A DNA stretch of 64,000 nt, taken from Pseudobutyrivibrio xylanivorans DSM 14809. Lineage in GTDB: Bacteria; Bacillota; Clostridia; Lachnospirales; Lachnospiraceae. Location of the stretch: NCBI RefSeq assembly GCF_900141825.1, contig NZ_FQYQ01000008.1, forward strand, positions 62,001 through 126,000. The letters are read 5' to 3'. Made by a program: the position numbers and the translations under genes. The first letter of the stretch is position 1. The number at the start of each line of letters is the position of its first letter. The notes under the pieces are model-generated. The model saw only the letters and a program-made list of their open reading frames with translations. It made no database searches and was not told where the DNA came from. Of the stretch, positions 35,171-43,814 are shown one piece after another.

Positions 35171-35930
35171 TGTCTTCTCCTCCCCTCATTATTACGGTTA
35201 CAGTATCGCAAATCTTATCAAGCATTTCGTTTCTCTTAAGATCTCCTCTGTAAATCTGGTGAAATACCTCGCCATCTCTGATGAACATTACTCTGTCTGC
35301 ATAGCTTGCTGCCACATTACTGTGAGTTACCATAAGGATTGTCTGGCCACTCTTATGGATATCTCTAAGCTGATGCATAAGGTTTGTTGCTGCCTTTGAA
35401 TCAAGGGCACCTGTTGGCTCATCTGCAAGTAAGATATGTGGATTTGTGATAAGAGCTCTTGCAACTGCTGTTCTCTGTTTCTGTCCACCTGACACCTCGT
35501 ATGGATACTTCTTAAGAAGTGATTCGATTCCAAGCTCCTTAGCAAGTGGAAGAACCTTTTCATCCATTGTCTCGTAATCCTCTCCCGCAAGAACTAAAGG
35601 AAGCTTAATATTATCTTCGATAGTAAAATTATCAAGTAAGTTGAAATCCTGGAAAATGAATCCAAGGTTATTGCGGCGGAAAATAGCACGCTCGCCATCT
35701 TTAAGAGCTGAATAATCTTTACCATTTATCAATACCTTTCCTGCTGTTGGTGTATCCAGGCTGGCAAGAATATTTAAAAGAGTTGTCTTTCCACTTCCTG
35801 ACTCACCCATGATTGCTACGAACTCGCCTGGCTCCACGCTGAAATGTACATCCTTAAGAGCTGTTACCCCTTCACCACCAAGTCTTGTTTTATATACTTT
35901 CTTAACATGATTTGCTTCTAATACTGACAT
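35163..35930 (-). CDS. ABC transporter ATPase, BceA family
   Basis: A 255-residue ATPase with Walker A GESGSGKTT (about residue 38), Q-loop FQDFNLL, signature VSGGQKQR, Walker B ILLADEPTG and H-loop VTHS. It pairs with the downstream permease. GGAGGG precedes the ATG. A terminator separates it from the kinase gene, so it is probably transcribed from its own promoter controlled by the response regulator, as in known Bce systems. Confidence 0.94.
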   Translation of the reverse strand: MSVLEANHVKKVYKTRLGGEGVTALKDVHFSVEPGEFVAIMGESGSGKTTLLNILASLDTPTAGKVLINGKDYSALKDGERAIFRRNNLGFIFQDFNLLDNFTIEDNIKLPLVLAGEDYETMDEKVLPLAKELGIESLLKKYPYEVSGGQKQRTAVARALITNPHILLADEPTGALDSKAATNLMHQLRDIHKSGQTILMVTHSNVAASYADRVMFIRDGEVFHQIYRGDLKRNEMLDKICDTVTVIMRGGEDNE

Positions 35931-35983
35931 TATTTTCCCTCCGTAAATACGTTATTTGTCTCATCTGATGGTATAAGAATAAC

Positions 35984-36024
35984 AAAAAAGGAAATGCGTT
36001 ACCTTTTGATTGGCTTACATTTCC
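35984..36024 (-). terminator. Terminator between the kinase and transporter genes
   Basis: GGAAATG (36018-36024, minus sense) pairs with CATTTCC (35990-35996) and is followed by TTTTTTG, about 12 bp after the kinase stop. The inner part of the stem is imperfect. Confidence 0.65.
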
Positions 36025-36035
36025 TCACTCTAATC

Positions 36036-36956
36036 TTACATTTTTGTAAGGTCCGAATTTTTAAGTCCATCCTGGTAAATTGTAATAATTACATCCGTAC
36101 CTTTATTTTCTTGTGACTGTATGCTAATTTTATGCCCCAGCTTGTCACATACTCCCTTGCATAGATACAAGCCAAGACCACTAGCTTTTTTATCAATTCT
36201 ACCATTGTAGCCTGTATATCCCTTTTCAAATACACGTGGCAAATCTTCACTTCTAATTCCCATGCCAGTGTCACGAATGACTATCTCTCTGGCATCACTT
36301 AAATCTCTGGCAAAAATCTTAACTCCACCCTTTTTAGTATACTTAAGTGCATTGGATAAAATCTGCTCTAGTACAAAGCAGAACCATTTCTCATCTGTAA
36401 GAATTGTACCATCCAGATTTTCCAGCTCTACAGATAAATGCTGATGAATAAAAATTGTGGAATACTTTTTCACCACCTGCTTTACCATGCTTTCAAGCTG
36501 ACAGTTTTCCAAAAGCAAATCTCCTGACATTTCTTCAAAGCGAAGATAATTAAGAGCCACCTCTACATAGGATTCAATTCTGAATAGCTCCTGACGACAA
36601 TCTGCTGCATCAATCTCCTCACTCTGAAGCAGCAGTCTCAAAGCTGCTATTGGGGTCTTGATTTGATGAGCCCAAAGAGCAAAGAAATCTTCCTTTTCTC
36701 TGAGTTCTTCCCACTTCTCATCCGTATCTTCGGCTGTTGGTTGCCATGAATTCTGTATGGTTCTTATTATTTTCCTATGATTAAGAACACAGATAACTAC
36801 TCCTAATAAAAATACAAAACCAATCTCGTAGAAGAGAAATTCACTATCTATGTTGTAGAGAACACCTATTATCCACAATAATATAATTAATATCGTATTT
36901 GCGATAATTATTGTCTTGTTATTCTTCCAAAAACTATTCTCCAACAATATATCCAA
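36036..36956 (-). CDS. Intramembrane-sensing histidine kinase, BceS type
   Basis: A 306-residue kinase with only two helices (about 15-34 and 41-59) and almost no outside loop, so it probably senses through the BceAB transporter. The phosphorylated His97 is in ALWAHQIKTPIAALRLLL; the N-box is QILSNALKYT and the G-boxes DTGMGI and ASGLGLYLCKGV. The start overlaps the response regulator gene by 23 nt. Confidence 0.93.
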   Translation of the reverse strand: MDILLENSFWKNNKTIIIANTILIILLWIIGVLYNIDSEFLFYEIGFVFLLGVVICVLNHRKIIRTIQNSWQPTAEDTDEKWEELREKEDFFALWAHQIKTPIAALRLLLQSEEIDAADCRQELFRIESYVEVALNYLRFEEMSGDLLLENCQLESMVKQVVKKYSTIFIHQHLSVELENLDGTILTDEKWFCFVLEQILSNALKYTKKGGVKIFARDLSDAREIVIRDTGMGIRSEDLPRVFEKGYTGYNGRIDKKASGLGLYLCKGVCDKLGHKISIQSQENKGTDVIITIYQDGLKNSDLTKM

Positions 36957-37608
36957 GTCCTCTCTTAGTAGTAATAAAATCAGGAACTCCTGCGGCCTCT
37001 ATCTTCTTTCTGATTCTGGTGACATTAACAGTCAGTGTGTTGTCATCTACAAATTCATCTGCTCCCCAAAGGCGCTCCATGATACTCTCGCGGGATACCA
37101 CCTTTCCTGGGCGCTCCATAAGGGCTTTAAGGATTAGATACTCATTCTTTGTTAAATCCAGCTTGTCTCCATCAATGGTGGCTGTAGTGTCATCAAGATT
37201 TAAGGAAATATTTCCCACCTCCAGCTTATGAACACTGATGCTCTCTCCGTAGCTTCTTCTAAGGATTGCCTGAAGCTTTGCTGTCAGCACCTGCAAATCA
37301 AAAGGCTTTGCTATAAAATCATCTGCTCCCATATTCATAGCCATAACAATATTCATATTGTCATCAGCAGATGATAAAAATACTACTGGTACCTGAGAAA
37401 TTTTTCTTATCTCTCCACACCAATAAAAGCCGTTATAGCACGGCAGGTGAAGATCCATAAGTACGATATCAGGGGCACACTCATTAAAGGTCTCGATGAC
37501 CTTTCCGAAATCCTCCACCACTGTACATTTCATCTGCCAGAGGGATAAATGCTTTGCCACCTCCCCTGCAATTATTTCATCATCCTCTACAATCAATACA
37601 TTTTTCAT
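36934..37608 (-). CDS. OmpR-family response regulator, BceR type
   Basis: A 224-residue regulator. The receiver domain has D52 (VLMDLHLP) and Lys in FIAKPFDLQVL; residues 130-222 form a winged helix (LTKNEYLILKALMERPGKVVSRE, DDNTLTVNVTRIRKKIEAAG). It should activate the downstream transporter genes when the peptide is present. It begins 19 nt after the MerR-like gene with only a weak GGGTG ribosome binding site. Confidence 0.94.
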   Translation of the reverse strand: MKNVLIVEDDEIIAGEVAKHLSLWQMKCTVVEDFGKVIETFNECAPDIVLMDLHLPCYNGFYWCGEIRKISQVPVVFLSSADDNMNIVMAMNMGADDFIAKPFDLQVLTAKLQAILRRSYGESISVHKLEVGNISLNLDDTTATIDGDKLDLTKNEYLILKALMERPGKVVSRESIMERLWGADEFVDDNTLTVNVTRIRKKIEAAGVPDFITTKRGLGYIVGE

Positions 37609-37627
37609 TTATTACACCCAATCAAAA

Positions 37628-38302
37628 CTAGTCTCTTTTTGTTTTAAAGTTCTTAAACATCTGGTAGCATACCATCAACAGCCATACCACCATAATTCCC
37701 GCTTTAACCATGCCATTAGAACTATCTGGCTTTGCAATAATGAAAGATATTATCACCAAAAGTGGAACAAGCACTAAATATGCAGACCATATAATCTTTC
37801 CTATTTTATTTAAAACAGGATTGGTATAAATCATAAAGCCCCATGGTAATGTGGTGACAATATTGTCGTAGTTTAATGCCGAAGCAAGATTATCAATAAA
37901 TTCCTCCGCTGGAGAGAACTGTACGCCCTGCTTCTCCTCATCAGCTACATAATCAAAGAGACTAACCATTTCCTCCATGGATTTATTTCCATCACTTATT
38001 GCTTTCTGGCAAAGGCTTTTAGACGCATAGATTTTTGCTTCTTCCTCATCAAGTGTTTCCAATTGTTTTGTCAAAGCCTGTGCAACAGTGATGTCTCCAT
38101 TTTGAATATCCGTAATTGTCTCGATGGACATGCCCATCTTTCTTAAAACAATTATCTGCTTTATCTCATCTAAATCTGCTTCAGTATAATCTCTATATTT
38201 ACTTTCTTTATCTCTAACTGGATCAATAAGCCCCTTCTTTTCGTAAAAACGAATATTGCTTATTGATATCCCAAGTCTTTCAGACGCTTCTCCTATTTTC
38301 AT
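37628..38302 (-). CDS. MerR-type regulator with a C-terminal membrane domain
   Basis: A 224-residue protein. Residues 1-70 are a MerR winged helix (MKIGEASERLGISISNIRFYEKKGLI). A helical linker follows, and residues 165-215 contain two membrane helices (SAYLVLVPLLVIISFIIA and KAGIMVVWLLMVCYQMF). A DNA-binding domain tethered to the membrane is uncommon; it could respond to envelope stress directly. The gene overlaps the MutS-like gene by 23 nt and precedes the Bce regulator by 19 nt. Confidence 0.85.
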   Translation of the reverse strand: MKIGEASERLGISISNIRFYEKKGLIDPVRDKESKYRDYTEADLDEIKQIIVLRKMGMSIETITDIQNGDITVAQALTKQLETLDEEEAKIYASKSLCQKAISDGNKSMEEMVSLFDYVADEEKQGVQFSPAEEFIDNLASALNYDNIVTTLPWGFMIYTNPVLNKIGKIIWSAYLVLVPLLVIISFIIAKPDSSNGMVKAGIMVVWLLMVCYQMFKNFKTKRD

Positions 38303-39800
38303 CTACGTAACTCCTTGCTGTCTGTACTATTTCCGTAGGATACTTTAAATATTCTAACAGTGCTATGGCATTTTTGCTACTAGAAATACCCAAATGTATC
38401 TTATAGTCGAAAAATCTCTCATCAGACTCTATTTTGCTATCAAAATGATAATTGTCATATCCCTCTATTTCTGTCAGCTCCACATCATGAGTTGCAAGAA
38501 GAAGATGCACCTTCTTATCTGACAAGAATTTCAAAATAGCTTTTGATGCGGCGATTCTTTCCTTGGTGTTTGTACCCTTTAATATTTCATCTATGACTAT
38601 AAGAAGTGGTTCCTCACAATCCCTGACTTCATCTATGATTCTCTTTATGTAATTTGCCTCACGGTAATAATAGCTCTCCCCAGACTGCACATCATCCCTG
38701 AGAGCCATGCAGGTCATAATCTTCATTTTGGGCATAGCAAACTCCGTGGCGATACAGGTTCTGATAGCCTGTCCAAGAATAGCGTTAATTGCTACTGCCT
38801 TCATAAATGTAGATTTTCCTGCTGCATTTGGGCCTGTAATTATTACCTTGTTTTCCAACGATAAATCATTTCCAACAGGTGCGTCCAAAAGTGGATGTGC
38901 CATGTTTTTCATTTCAGGGTAATCAGATGCTGATGGCTTGCACCAGTACTTACGTCCTTCTCTGTACTCTGCAACAGATAAAGCAATATCAAACCTTCCA
39001 ATCATCCCCATCAATGTGGATATCTCTTCCTTCTTCATAGCCAGTTTCTTAATAACTATGTTGTAAATAGCTATGTCATAAAGCAATACACCATATAGGT
39101 AATCCATCAGAAGAGAACTTACATCTCCCGCTATGCTTGCGCGACGTCTTGAAATAACACCTACTAAAATTCTGTTTATACCACCAAGTGCTTTTATAGT
39201 TTCACGTTCTTTATCAGTAACGTACTTACGAATTTCCTGATTCTTATTTAACTGAGTTGAAACAGTGTAAATGTCTTTAAAGGATGTAAGAGTATTTAAA
39301 TAGATTTCGTATTTCTGCTTCACCATAAAATAAAAGGCAAAATTCACTGCTATATTTACACCTAGTGCCGCAATGAAATAACTACTTCCTGTGATTAAAG
39401 AGAGCAATCCAAATATTAAAAGCGTTACTTGCAAAAGGTAAATCACATATCCATGTTCAATAAGCATCAGCTCACTGTCCTGTAATATTTCATAAAGATA
39501 ATAGCTCTCACGACATTTTCCTATTCTATGAATTTTATCAGTAAGACTCTTTTTGAATTTGGTGTTCTGAGAGATTTCCACTGCCACATCATCTGCAAAT
39601 TCATTCTGTCCACAATGTAGACTGTGATATAAAAGCTGTTCACCGATAAAACTTTTTGTATGATTCACTTCAAGGAACACTTCATCCATTTCAAGATCGT
39701 TCCAGGTAATCTCATCTACCATGCCAGAATTCATTCTGTCATGCATTCTTCTAATATCTTTTAATCTGCTTTCTGCTTCATAATATTTTCTTTCTGACAT
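38280..39800 (-). CDS. Membrane-associated MutS-like ATPase
   Basis: A 506-residue protein. Residues 300-500 are a MutS family ATPase domain: Walker A GPNAAGKSTFMKAVAINAIL, ALRDDVQSGESYYYREANYIK, Walker B LLIVIDEILKGTNTKER and ATHD. Two membrane helices (about 120-160) replace the mismatch-recognition domains, so it is unlikely to act in classical mismatch repair. Such MutS-like membrane proteins have no established role. The ribosome binding site is inside a hairpin that also looks like a terminator. Confidence 0.85.
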   Translation of the reverse strand: MSERKYYEAESRLKDIRRMHDRMNSGMVDEITWNDLEMDEVFLEVNHTKSFIGEQLLYHSLHCGQNEFADDVAVEISQNTKFKKSLTDKIHRIGKCRESYYLYEILQDSELMLIEHGYVIYLLQVTLLIFGLLSLITGSSYFIAALGVNIAVNFAFYFMVKQKYEIYLNTLTSFKDIYTVSTQLNKNQEIRKYVTDKERETIKALGGINRILVGVISRRRASIAGDVSSLLMDYLYGVLLYDIAIYNIVIKKLAMKKEEISTLMGMIGRFDIALSVAEYREGRKYWCKPSASDYPEMKNMAHPLLDAPVGNDLSLENKVIITGPNAAGKSTFMKAVAINAILGQAIRTCIATEFAMPKMKIMTCMALRDDVQSGESYYYREANYIKRIIDEVRDCEEPLLIVIDEILKGTNTKERIAASKAILKFLSDKKVHLLLATHDVELTEIEGYDNYHFDSKIESDERFFDYKIHLGISSSKNAIALLEYLKYPTEIVQTARSYVDENRRSV

Positions 39801-39803
39801 AAA

Positions 39804-39830
39804 AAAATCCTCCTATTTGAGGAGGATTTT
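39804..39830 (-). terminator. Hairpin combining a terminator and the ribosome binding site of the MutS-like gene
   Basis: A perfect 11-bp stem, AAAATCCTCCT and AGGAGGATTTT (minus sense, loop CAAAT), is followed by more T residues and 1-3 nt later by the start codon. It could end transcripts of the preceding ECF operon, and in read-through RNA hide AGGAGG. Confidence 0.65.
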
Positions 39831-39852
39831 AAAGTATGAACCTGGTTTAGAG

Positions 39853-40101
39853 TCAAGTATTTTCTTCATTTTCTGTGTTAATTCCATAAGCTTTTCTCAT
39901 CCAAGGTGCTACAACGTACAGTATGATCAATATCACAAACATTTGTAAACAAGAAATCACTATATCATTCAATGAAAACTTATGCTGTGTAATAAGATCC
40001 ATTACCACAGTAAATAAACTTATACCAACTGAAACTGTAGCTGCTTTGATTATTATCTGTTTAAAAATTTTTTTATTTAGTTTAAATTTCTCAAGCTTCA
40101 T
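39853..40101 (-). CDS. Small membrane protein in an ECF sigma operon
   Basis: An 82-residue protein with a basic start (MKLEKFKLNKKIFKQIIIKA) and two helices (about 20-38 and 47-67). The ATG at 40101 has GGAG upstream and lies 2 nt after the anti-sigma gene, so it is the third gene of that operon. The family is not recognised; it may belong to the envelope-stress response by position. Confidence 0.65.
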   Translation of the reverse strand: MKLEKFKLNKKIFKQIIIKAATVSVGISLFTVVMDLITQHKFSLNDIVISCLQMFVILIILYVVAPWMRKAYGINTENEENT

Positions 40102-40103
40102 AA

Positions 40104-41522
40104 TTATTCTCCACCATAAATTGATAATCCATCTTCTCCTGGAAACTGATGAGCGTAAATTGAAAAATATTCCCATGTATTAGTTCCACTGTCATCATAT
40201 GATTTTCTATCTTTTTTCAGATAATCTTTGTATCGTCTTAATATCTCATCATCAGGATATTTTACTAATACATAGGTAATCATGTGATTCTCTTCATCCA
40301 GAAGTGCATATTCATATGTTCCACAGTTACCATCTGCTGCAATATATGCAGGATAGTTATACATGGAATCATCATACATGATTTCCTGAGTAAATTCATC
40401 CTCTTTTTTAGAAATTTGAGTTTTTATTGTACAGCTTATCTTGGAAAGTCTCTCCACCTCAGCCTCGTAATCACTCTCACTATATGTAGCATTTAAGAAC
40501 ACAATGCCAGATGTGCTGGCAATATCCGTATGAAGTCTTTCAGTATATGAGCCTTCCTGAACCTTTTTTACATCCTTTGGAAATACCATGAAATAAGAAT
40601 GTAAATCAGAATGATTTTCATCGATTAGCTTCTGCTTGTCGTAGGCACTAAGACCATGCACACCTGACGTTCCCACTGGCTCAAATGTCTTATTCTTCAT
40701 CTTCTCGTGATATGGATTTGTAGCTGAGGCATCAAAGCCCTCCAGCAGGTACTCCTCTGGAATGTATTTTTCATATTTCAAATCCATGAAATAATTACAG
40801 AAGACCTGTTCAGCATAAATTATGCGCCCCTTGCCATCTGTCATGGCATAAATAAATCCGTGATAATCATCAGCATCCATGGCAAGAATCTGATAATCCT
40901 TCTCTCCTGTCACACCATAGATTCCAAAGTAATCATCATGTTCCTTTGACTCCAGGCGTGTAAGCTCTTTTTCATAAGCCTCTGAATCATAATCTACTAC
41001 AAGGTATCCTACATACTGAGCATCCCATGGATTGTAATAAACCAGCTTATAGTCTGCCACATTCATCTCATCAGTGATTTTTCCTGGCCAGATATCTTCA
41101 TCCATACCCCAGCGAGTCCTATATTCCTCTTCTGCATTAGGGCCTGAACGATACTTTTCATAATCCTCAATATCTGTATGCGTTCGTACTCTACCGTCCA
41201 CTAAAAATAGCACAAGCAAAAAGATAACCAGCCCAGTGGATGGGATTGCAAGTATAGCTCCTAAAATAATCAAAATTACCTTTATAGCTTTTTTTACAAG
41301 TCCCTTCCAGGAAGCCTCCATGGCCTCCGCCATTTTCTTTTCCTGCTTTTCATCAAATGCTGCTAGCTCTACAACATCCGATGAACACATCTTCTTATAA
41401 TAGTCTCTGCAGGCCTCACATTCATTTAAATGTTCGTTAACAACTTTCTTTGTATCATCACTACACACATCATCATGAAATAGAGGCAACAAATCTTTTA
41501 TTACATCACATGAATATTTCAT
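40104..41522 (-). CDS. Anti-sigma factor with zinc-finger domain and large outside domain
   Basis: A 472-residue membrane protein. The N-terminus contains the anti-sigma zinc motif (HLNECEACRDYY, with Cys5 and His nearby), which holds the ECF sigma factor. A helix at about residues 80-107 crosses the membrane. The remaining 360 residues, rich in Tyr and Asp, are unassigned and would sense the outside. It overlaps the sigma gene by 4 nt. Confidence 0.85.
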   Translation of the reverse strand: MKYSCDVIKDLLPLFHDDVCSDDTKKVVNEHLNECEACRDYYKKMCSSDVVELAAFDEKQEKKMAEAMEASWKGLVKKAIKVILIILGAILAIPSTGLVIFLLVLFLVDGRVRTHTDIEDYEKYRSGPNAEEEYRTRWGMDEDIWPGKITDEMNVADYKLVYYNPWDAQYVGYLVVDYDSEAYEKELTRLESKEHDDYFGIYGVTGEKDYQILAMDADDYHGFIYAMTDGKGRIIYAEQVFCNYFMDLKYEKYIPEEYLLEGFDASATNPYHEKMKNKTFEPVGTSGVHGLSAYDKQKLIDENHSDLHSYFMVFPKDVKKVQEGSYTERLHTDIASTSGIVFLNATYSESDYEAEVERLSKISCTIKTQISKKEDEFTQEIMYDDSMYNYPAYIAADGNCGTYEYALLDEENHMITYVLVKYPDDEILRRYKDYLKKDRKSYDDSGTNTWEYFSIYAHQFPGEDGLSIYGGE

Positions 41523-42001
41523 TGTATTTCCTCCTGAATCTTAAGCTTAGCTCTGTGGAAGGTAACTCTGGCCCAACTTTCTGTCTTGCCATGTATCTTT
41601 CCAATCTCCGCAAAGGATAATTCTCCAAATGCTCTCATCCAAAACACCTCTTTATAAGGCTCCGGAATAAGATGTAAAACCTCGTGAATTTTTAGAGCTA
41701 ATTGTTTGTTTTCAATTATCTCTTCAACATTCAATACATCGGGAGTATTACTAAGTTCCGTTTCGTTTTCAGAGCTGAACCTTTCCTCCTTTTTTCTTTG
41801 AGTAAAATATAGATTCTTTGCAATCTGGAATAGCCAAACACTCAGCTTGCAGTCGCCTCTATATCCATCAATACCCTTTAGGGCTCGGAAGAAGGTTTCC
41901 TGTGTAATCTCTTCCGCCAGGTCTGAGTTACTACAAAGACTCATTACAAAGCGATAGACTTGCGGATAATACAATTTATATATTTCCTCAAATTCCTTCA
42001 C
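41519..42001 (-). CDS. ECF-family RNA polymerase sigma factor
   Basis: A 160-residue sigma factor: region 2 with YPQVYRFVMSLCSNSDLAEEITQETFFRAL and region 4 with EVFWMRAFGELSFAEIGKIHGKTESWARVTFHRAK. The start is a GTG, 7 nt from AAAGGAG. An ECF-type promoter just upstream suggests autoregulation. The partner anti-sigma follows immediately. Confidence 0.94.
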   Translation of the reverse strand: MKEFEEIYKLYYPQVYRFVMSLCSNSDLAEEITQETFFRALKGIDGYRGDCKLSVWLFQIAKNLYFTQRKKEERFSSENETELSNTPDVLNVEEIIENKQLALKIHEVLHLIPEPYKEVFWMRAFGELSFAEIGKIHGKTESWARVTFHRAKLKIQEEIQ

Positions 42002-42035
42002 ACATTTCTTCTCCTTTGTTTGTTTTATATCTATA

Positions 42036-42062
42036 AGACTCAGTCATGTGACTTTCGTTACA
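42036..42062 (-). promoter_or_regulatory. ECF-type promoter of the first sigma operon
   Basis: On the minus strand TGTAAC (42057-42062), 16 nt and AGTCT (42036-42040) match the -35/-10 pattern used by ECF sigma factors such as SigM/SigX of Bacillus. It lies about 35 bp before the sigma gene. The same pattern occurs at the second ECF operon. Confidence 0.6.
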
Positions 42063-42097
42063 AAAATTTCAAAAAATTTTTAAATTCTTTTTTGAAC

Positions 42098-43393
42098 CTA
42101 TTCTACCATCTGTCCATAGAACAAAATCTCATTCTCAGAATTTTCAAGTTCCGTATATACGATAAACTTAAATGGCTCGTCAGCGTGAAACTCTTTTATC
42201 TCTGGTTCTTCCTGTTCCATAGCTGATTCCACCATCATGATAGCTGTTACCGCGGCTGCCTCGAGGCCTTCTTCATCAGTCTTAATCTTTGTCTTCTGAA
42301 TAATTTCATCAATCATAACATCATCATCTGTCATCTCTGAAAAATCCGCGCTTCCATCAAAGGCCGATGTAGCTCCTCGGCTATTGAGATATCCAATCAT
42401 AATATCTTTTCCAAATTCGCTATCAATATCCATCTTTGGAAGCTTTACATCTACATCCCATACTTCAGCATTTGCAATAGCCTTGTCTATATCTTTGATT
42501 TCGCCTAGTACAAATGCAGCATTTACTCCATACTTAAGTGGCAGGATTATAAGCTTTCCACCATCCTCTTCATAATATCTGAACCTATCAACCTGATTCA
42601 TGAAATCCTTTGTCACTTTATTTCCAGAGAAGGTTTTGAAATCATCCTTCATAGTCTGATATTCTTCAAATTCATTTATCCAAGGAGCTCTAAGATATAG
42701 GGCGTTTGTCAGAATTAATTTATAATCTGTCAAATCATCAGCAAGCTTTGGAATCTGACCATTTGTGGAATCATTTACCCATGTATTAACGGCATCTGTG
42801 AGCTTTTCACCTGACAAAGATGCCGCGGTGGCATCGTACTCCTTTTCAACCTTTTCTATATACTCTTTTCTAAACTTTCCGCCTCGGGATTCATTAGCCC
42901 AGATAGAATTTACAATTTTAAAGGCTCCATCTGGAGTTCCTTCTCCATCTATATAATAATCATCATTTCCTTTTGCTTTTTCCACATTCTTCTGATCCCC
43001 GGCTAGCCAATCATTGAAATCTACAGTTGAATTATAAACAAGAGAATACCAGGTATTCATCTGCTCCTCATTTTCAAATCCTGCCGCCTTTAGAAGCTCT
43101 TCTTTTGTTTCTCCATTTGCTCCAGCTATAGCAAGACATAGAGCTGCCTTATATGAGGTTGGCGAAATCATGTAATTCTGATTTACATAATCCTTTGTCT
43201 CTAGGAACTTAATTAACTCCGAATCAAAATCACCCATTCCACCAATTACTTCTACATCCGTATTTACGTTTTTATGCTCTGTAGGGTCTTTTACAGGAGT
43301 TGTATTTCCTCCTGCACCAGAGCTGCCACAGCCTACAAACATTCCTGCCATAAGCATTCCTATTAATAAAGTACTAATTATTCTCTTTTTCAT
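42098..43393 (-). CDS. Serpin-family protease inhibitor, lipoprotein
   Basis: A 431-residue serpin with a lipoprotein signal (lipobox MFVGC, Cys22), so it is displayed on the cell surface. Serpin signatures include NYMISPTSYKAALCLAIAGANGETKEELL, LILTNALYLRAPW and the hinge EEGLEAAAVTA, whose small residues indicate a true inhibitor that can insert its loop. Counting from the hinge, the cleaved bond falls near VESAM, suggesting attack by elastase- or subtilisin-like proteases. It is the third gene of an ECF sigma operon, 22 bp after the anti-sigma-like gene. Confidence 0.93.
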   Translation of the reverse strand: MKKRIISTLLIGMLMAGMFVGCGSSGAGGNTTPVKDPTEHKNVNTDVEVIGGMGDFDSELIKFLETKDYVNQNYMISPTSYKAALCLAIAGANGETKEELLKAAGFENEEQMNTWYSLVYNSTVDFNDWLAGDQKNVEKAKGNDDYYIDGEGTPDGAFKIVNSIWANESRGGKFRKEYIEKVEKEYDATAASLSGEKLTDAVNTWVNDSTNGQIPKLADDLTDYKLILTNALYLRAPWINEFEEYQTMKDDFKTFSGNKVTKDFMNQVDRFRYYEEDGGKLIILPLKYGVNAAFVLGEIKDIDKAIANAEVWDVDVKLPKMDIDSEFGKDIMIGYLNSRGATSAFDGSADFSEMTDDDVMIDEIIQKTKIKTDEEGLEAAAVTAIMMVESAMEQEEPEIKEFHADEPFKFIVYTELENSENEILFYGQMVE

Positions 43394-43415
43394 AGCGGTT
43401 ACCTCCGTTATATTC

Positions 43416-43814
43416 TTAGTTGTCGTTTTCCAATCCCAATAATGTCTTTATTTTATCTATCAATGATTCTATCAACTCCATAAATTTAGTGGTAAAACTT
43501 TCTTCGGGTGGTTCACTCTCTACAAACTCATCCATATCATCACCCTTTTCATCTGGGCTTGATTCTAATGTATATGTTTCCGCTGCAGTCTCTGGCATAG
43601 CTTCTTCTATCGCCTCAGTTGCACCATCTTCAACTGTCATATTGCCTGCCATTCTTATGACACTTCCAGCAACAACTATCAGGCAAATACTTGCAGCAAT
43701 AACTGCAGCTTTCCTGAAATTTATAATCTTACTTGCAGGTTTATATTCGTAGTATTTCTGGAGAATTTCGTCATCAATTCCATCCATGCTTTTATATAAT
43801 TCTTCTTTATTCAT
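43416..43814 (-). CDS. Probable anti-sigma factor, 132 residues
   Basis: A small single-pass membrane protein: about 30 cytoplasmic residues (MNKEELYKSMDGIDDEILQKYY), one helix at about 33-52, then an acidic outside region rich in Glu and ending in an amphipathic helix. The overlap with the sigma gene (ATGA) and the layout suggest that it holds the sigma factor at the membrane. No zinc motif is present. Confidence 0.7.
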   Translation of the reverse strand: MNKEELYKSMDGIDDEILQKYYEYKPASKIINFRKAAVIAASICLIVVAGSVIRMAGNMTVEDGATEAIEEAMPETAAETYTLESSPDEKGDDMDEFVESEPPEESFTTKFMELIESLIDKIKTLLGLENDN

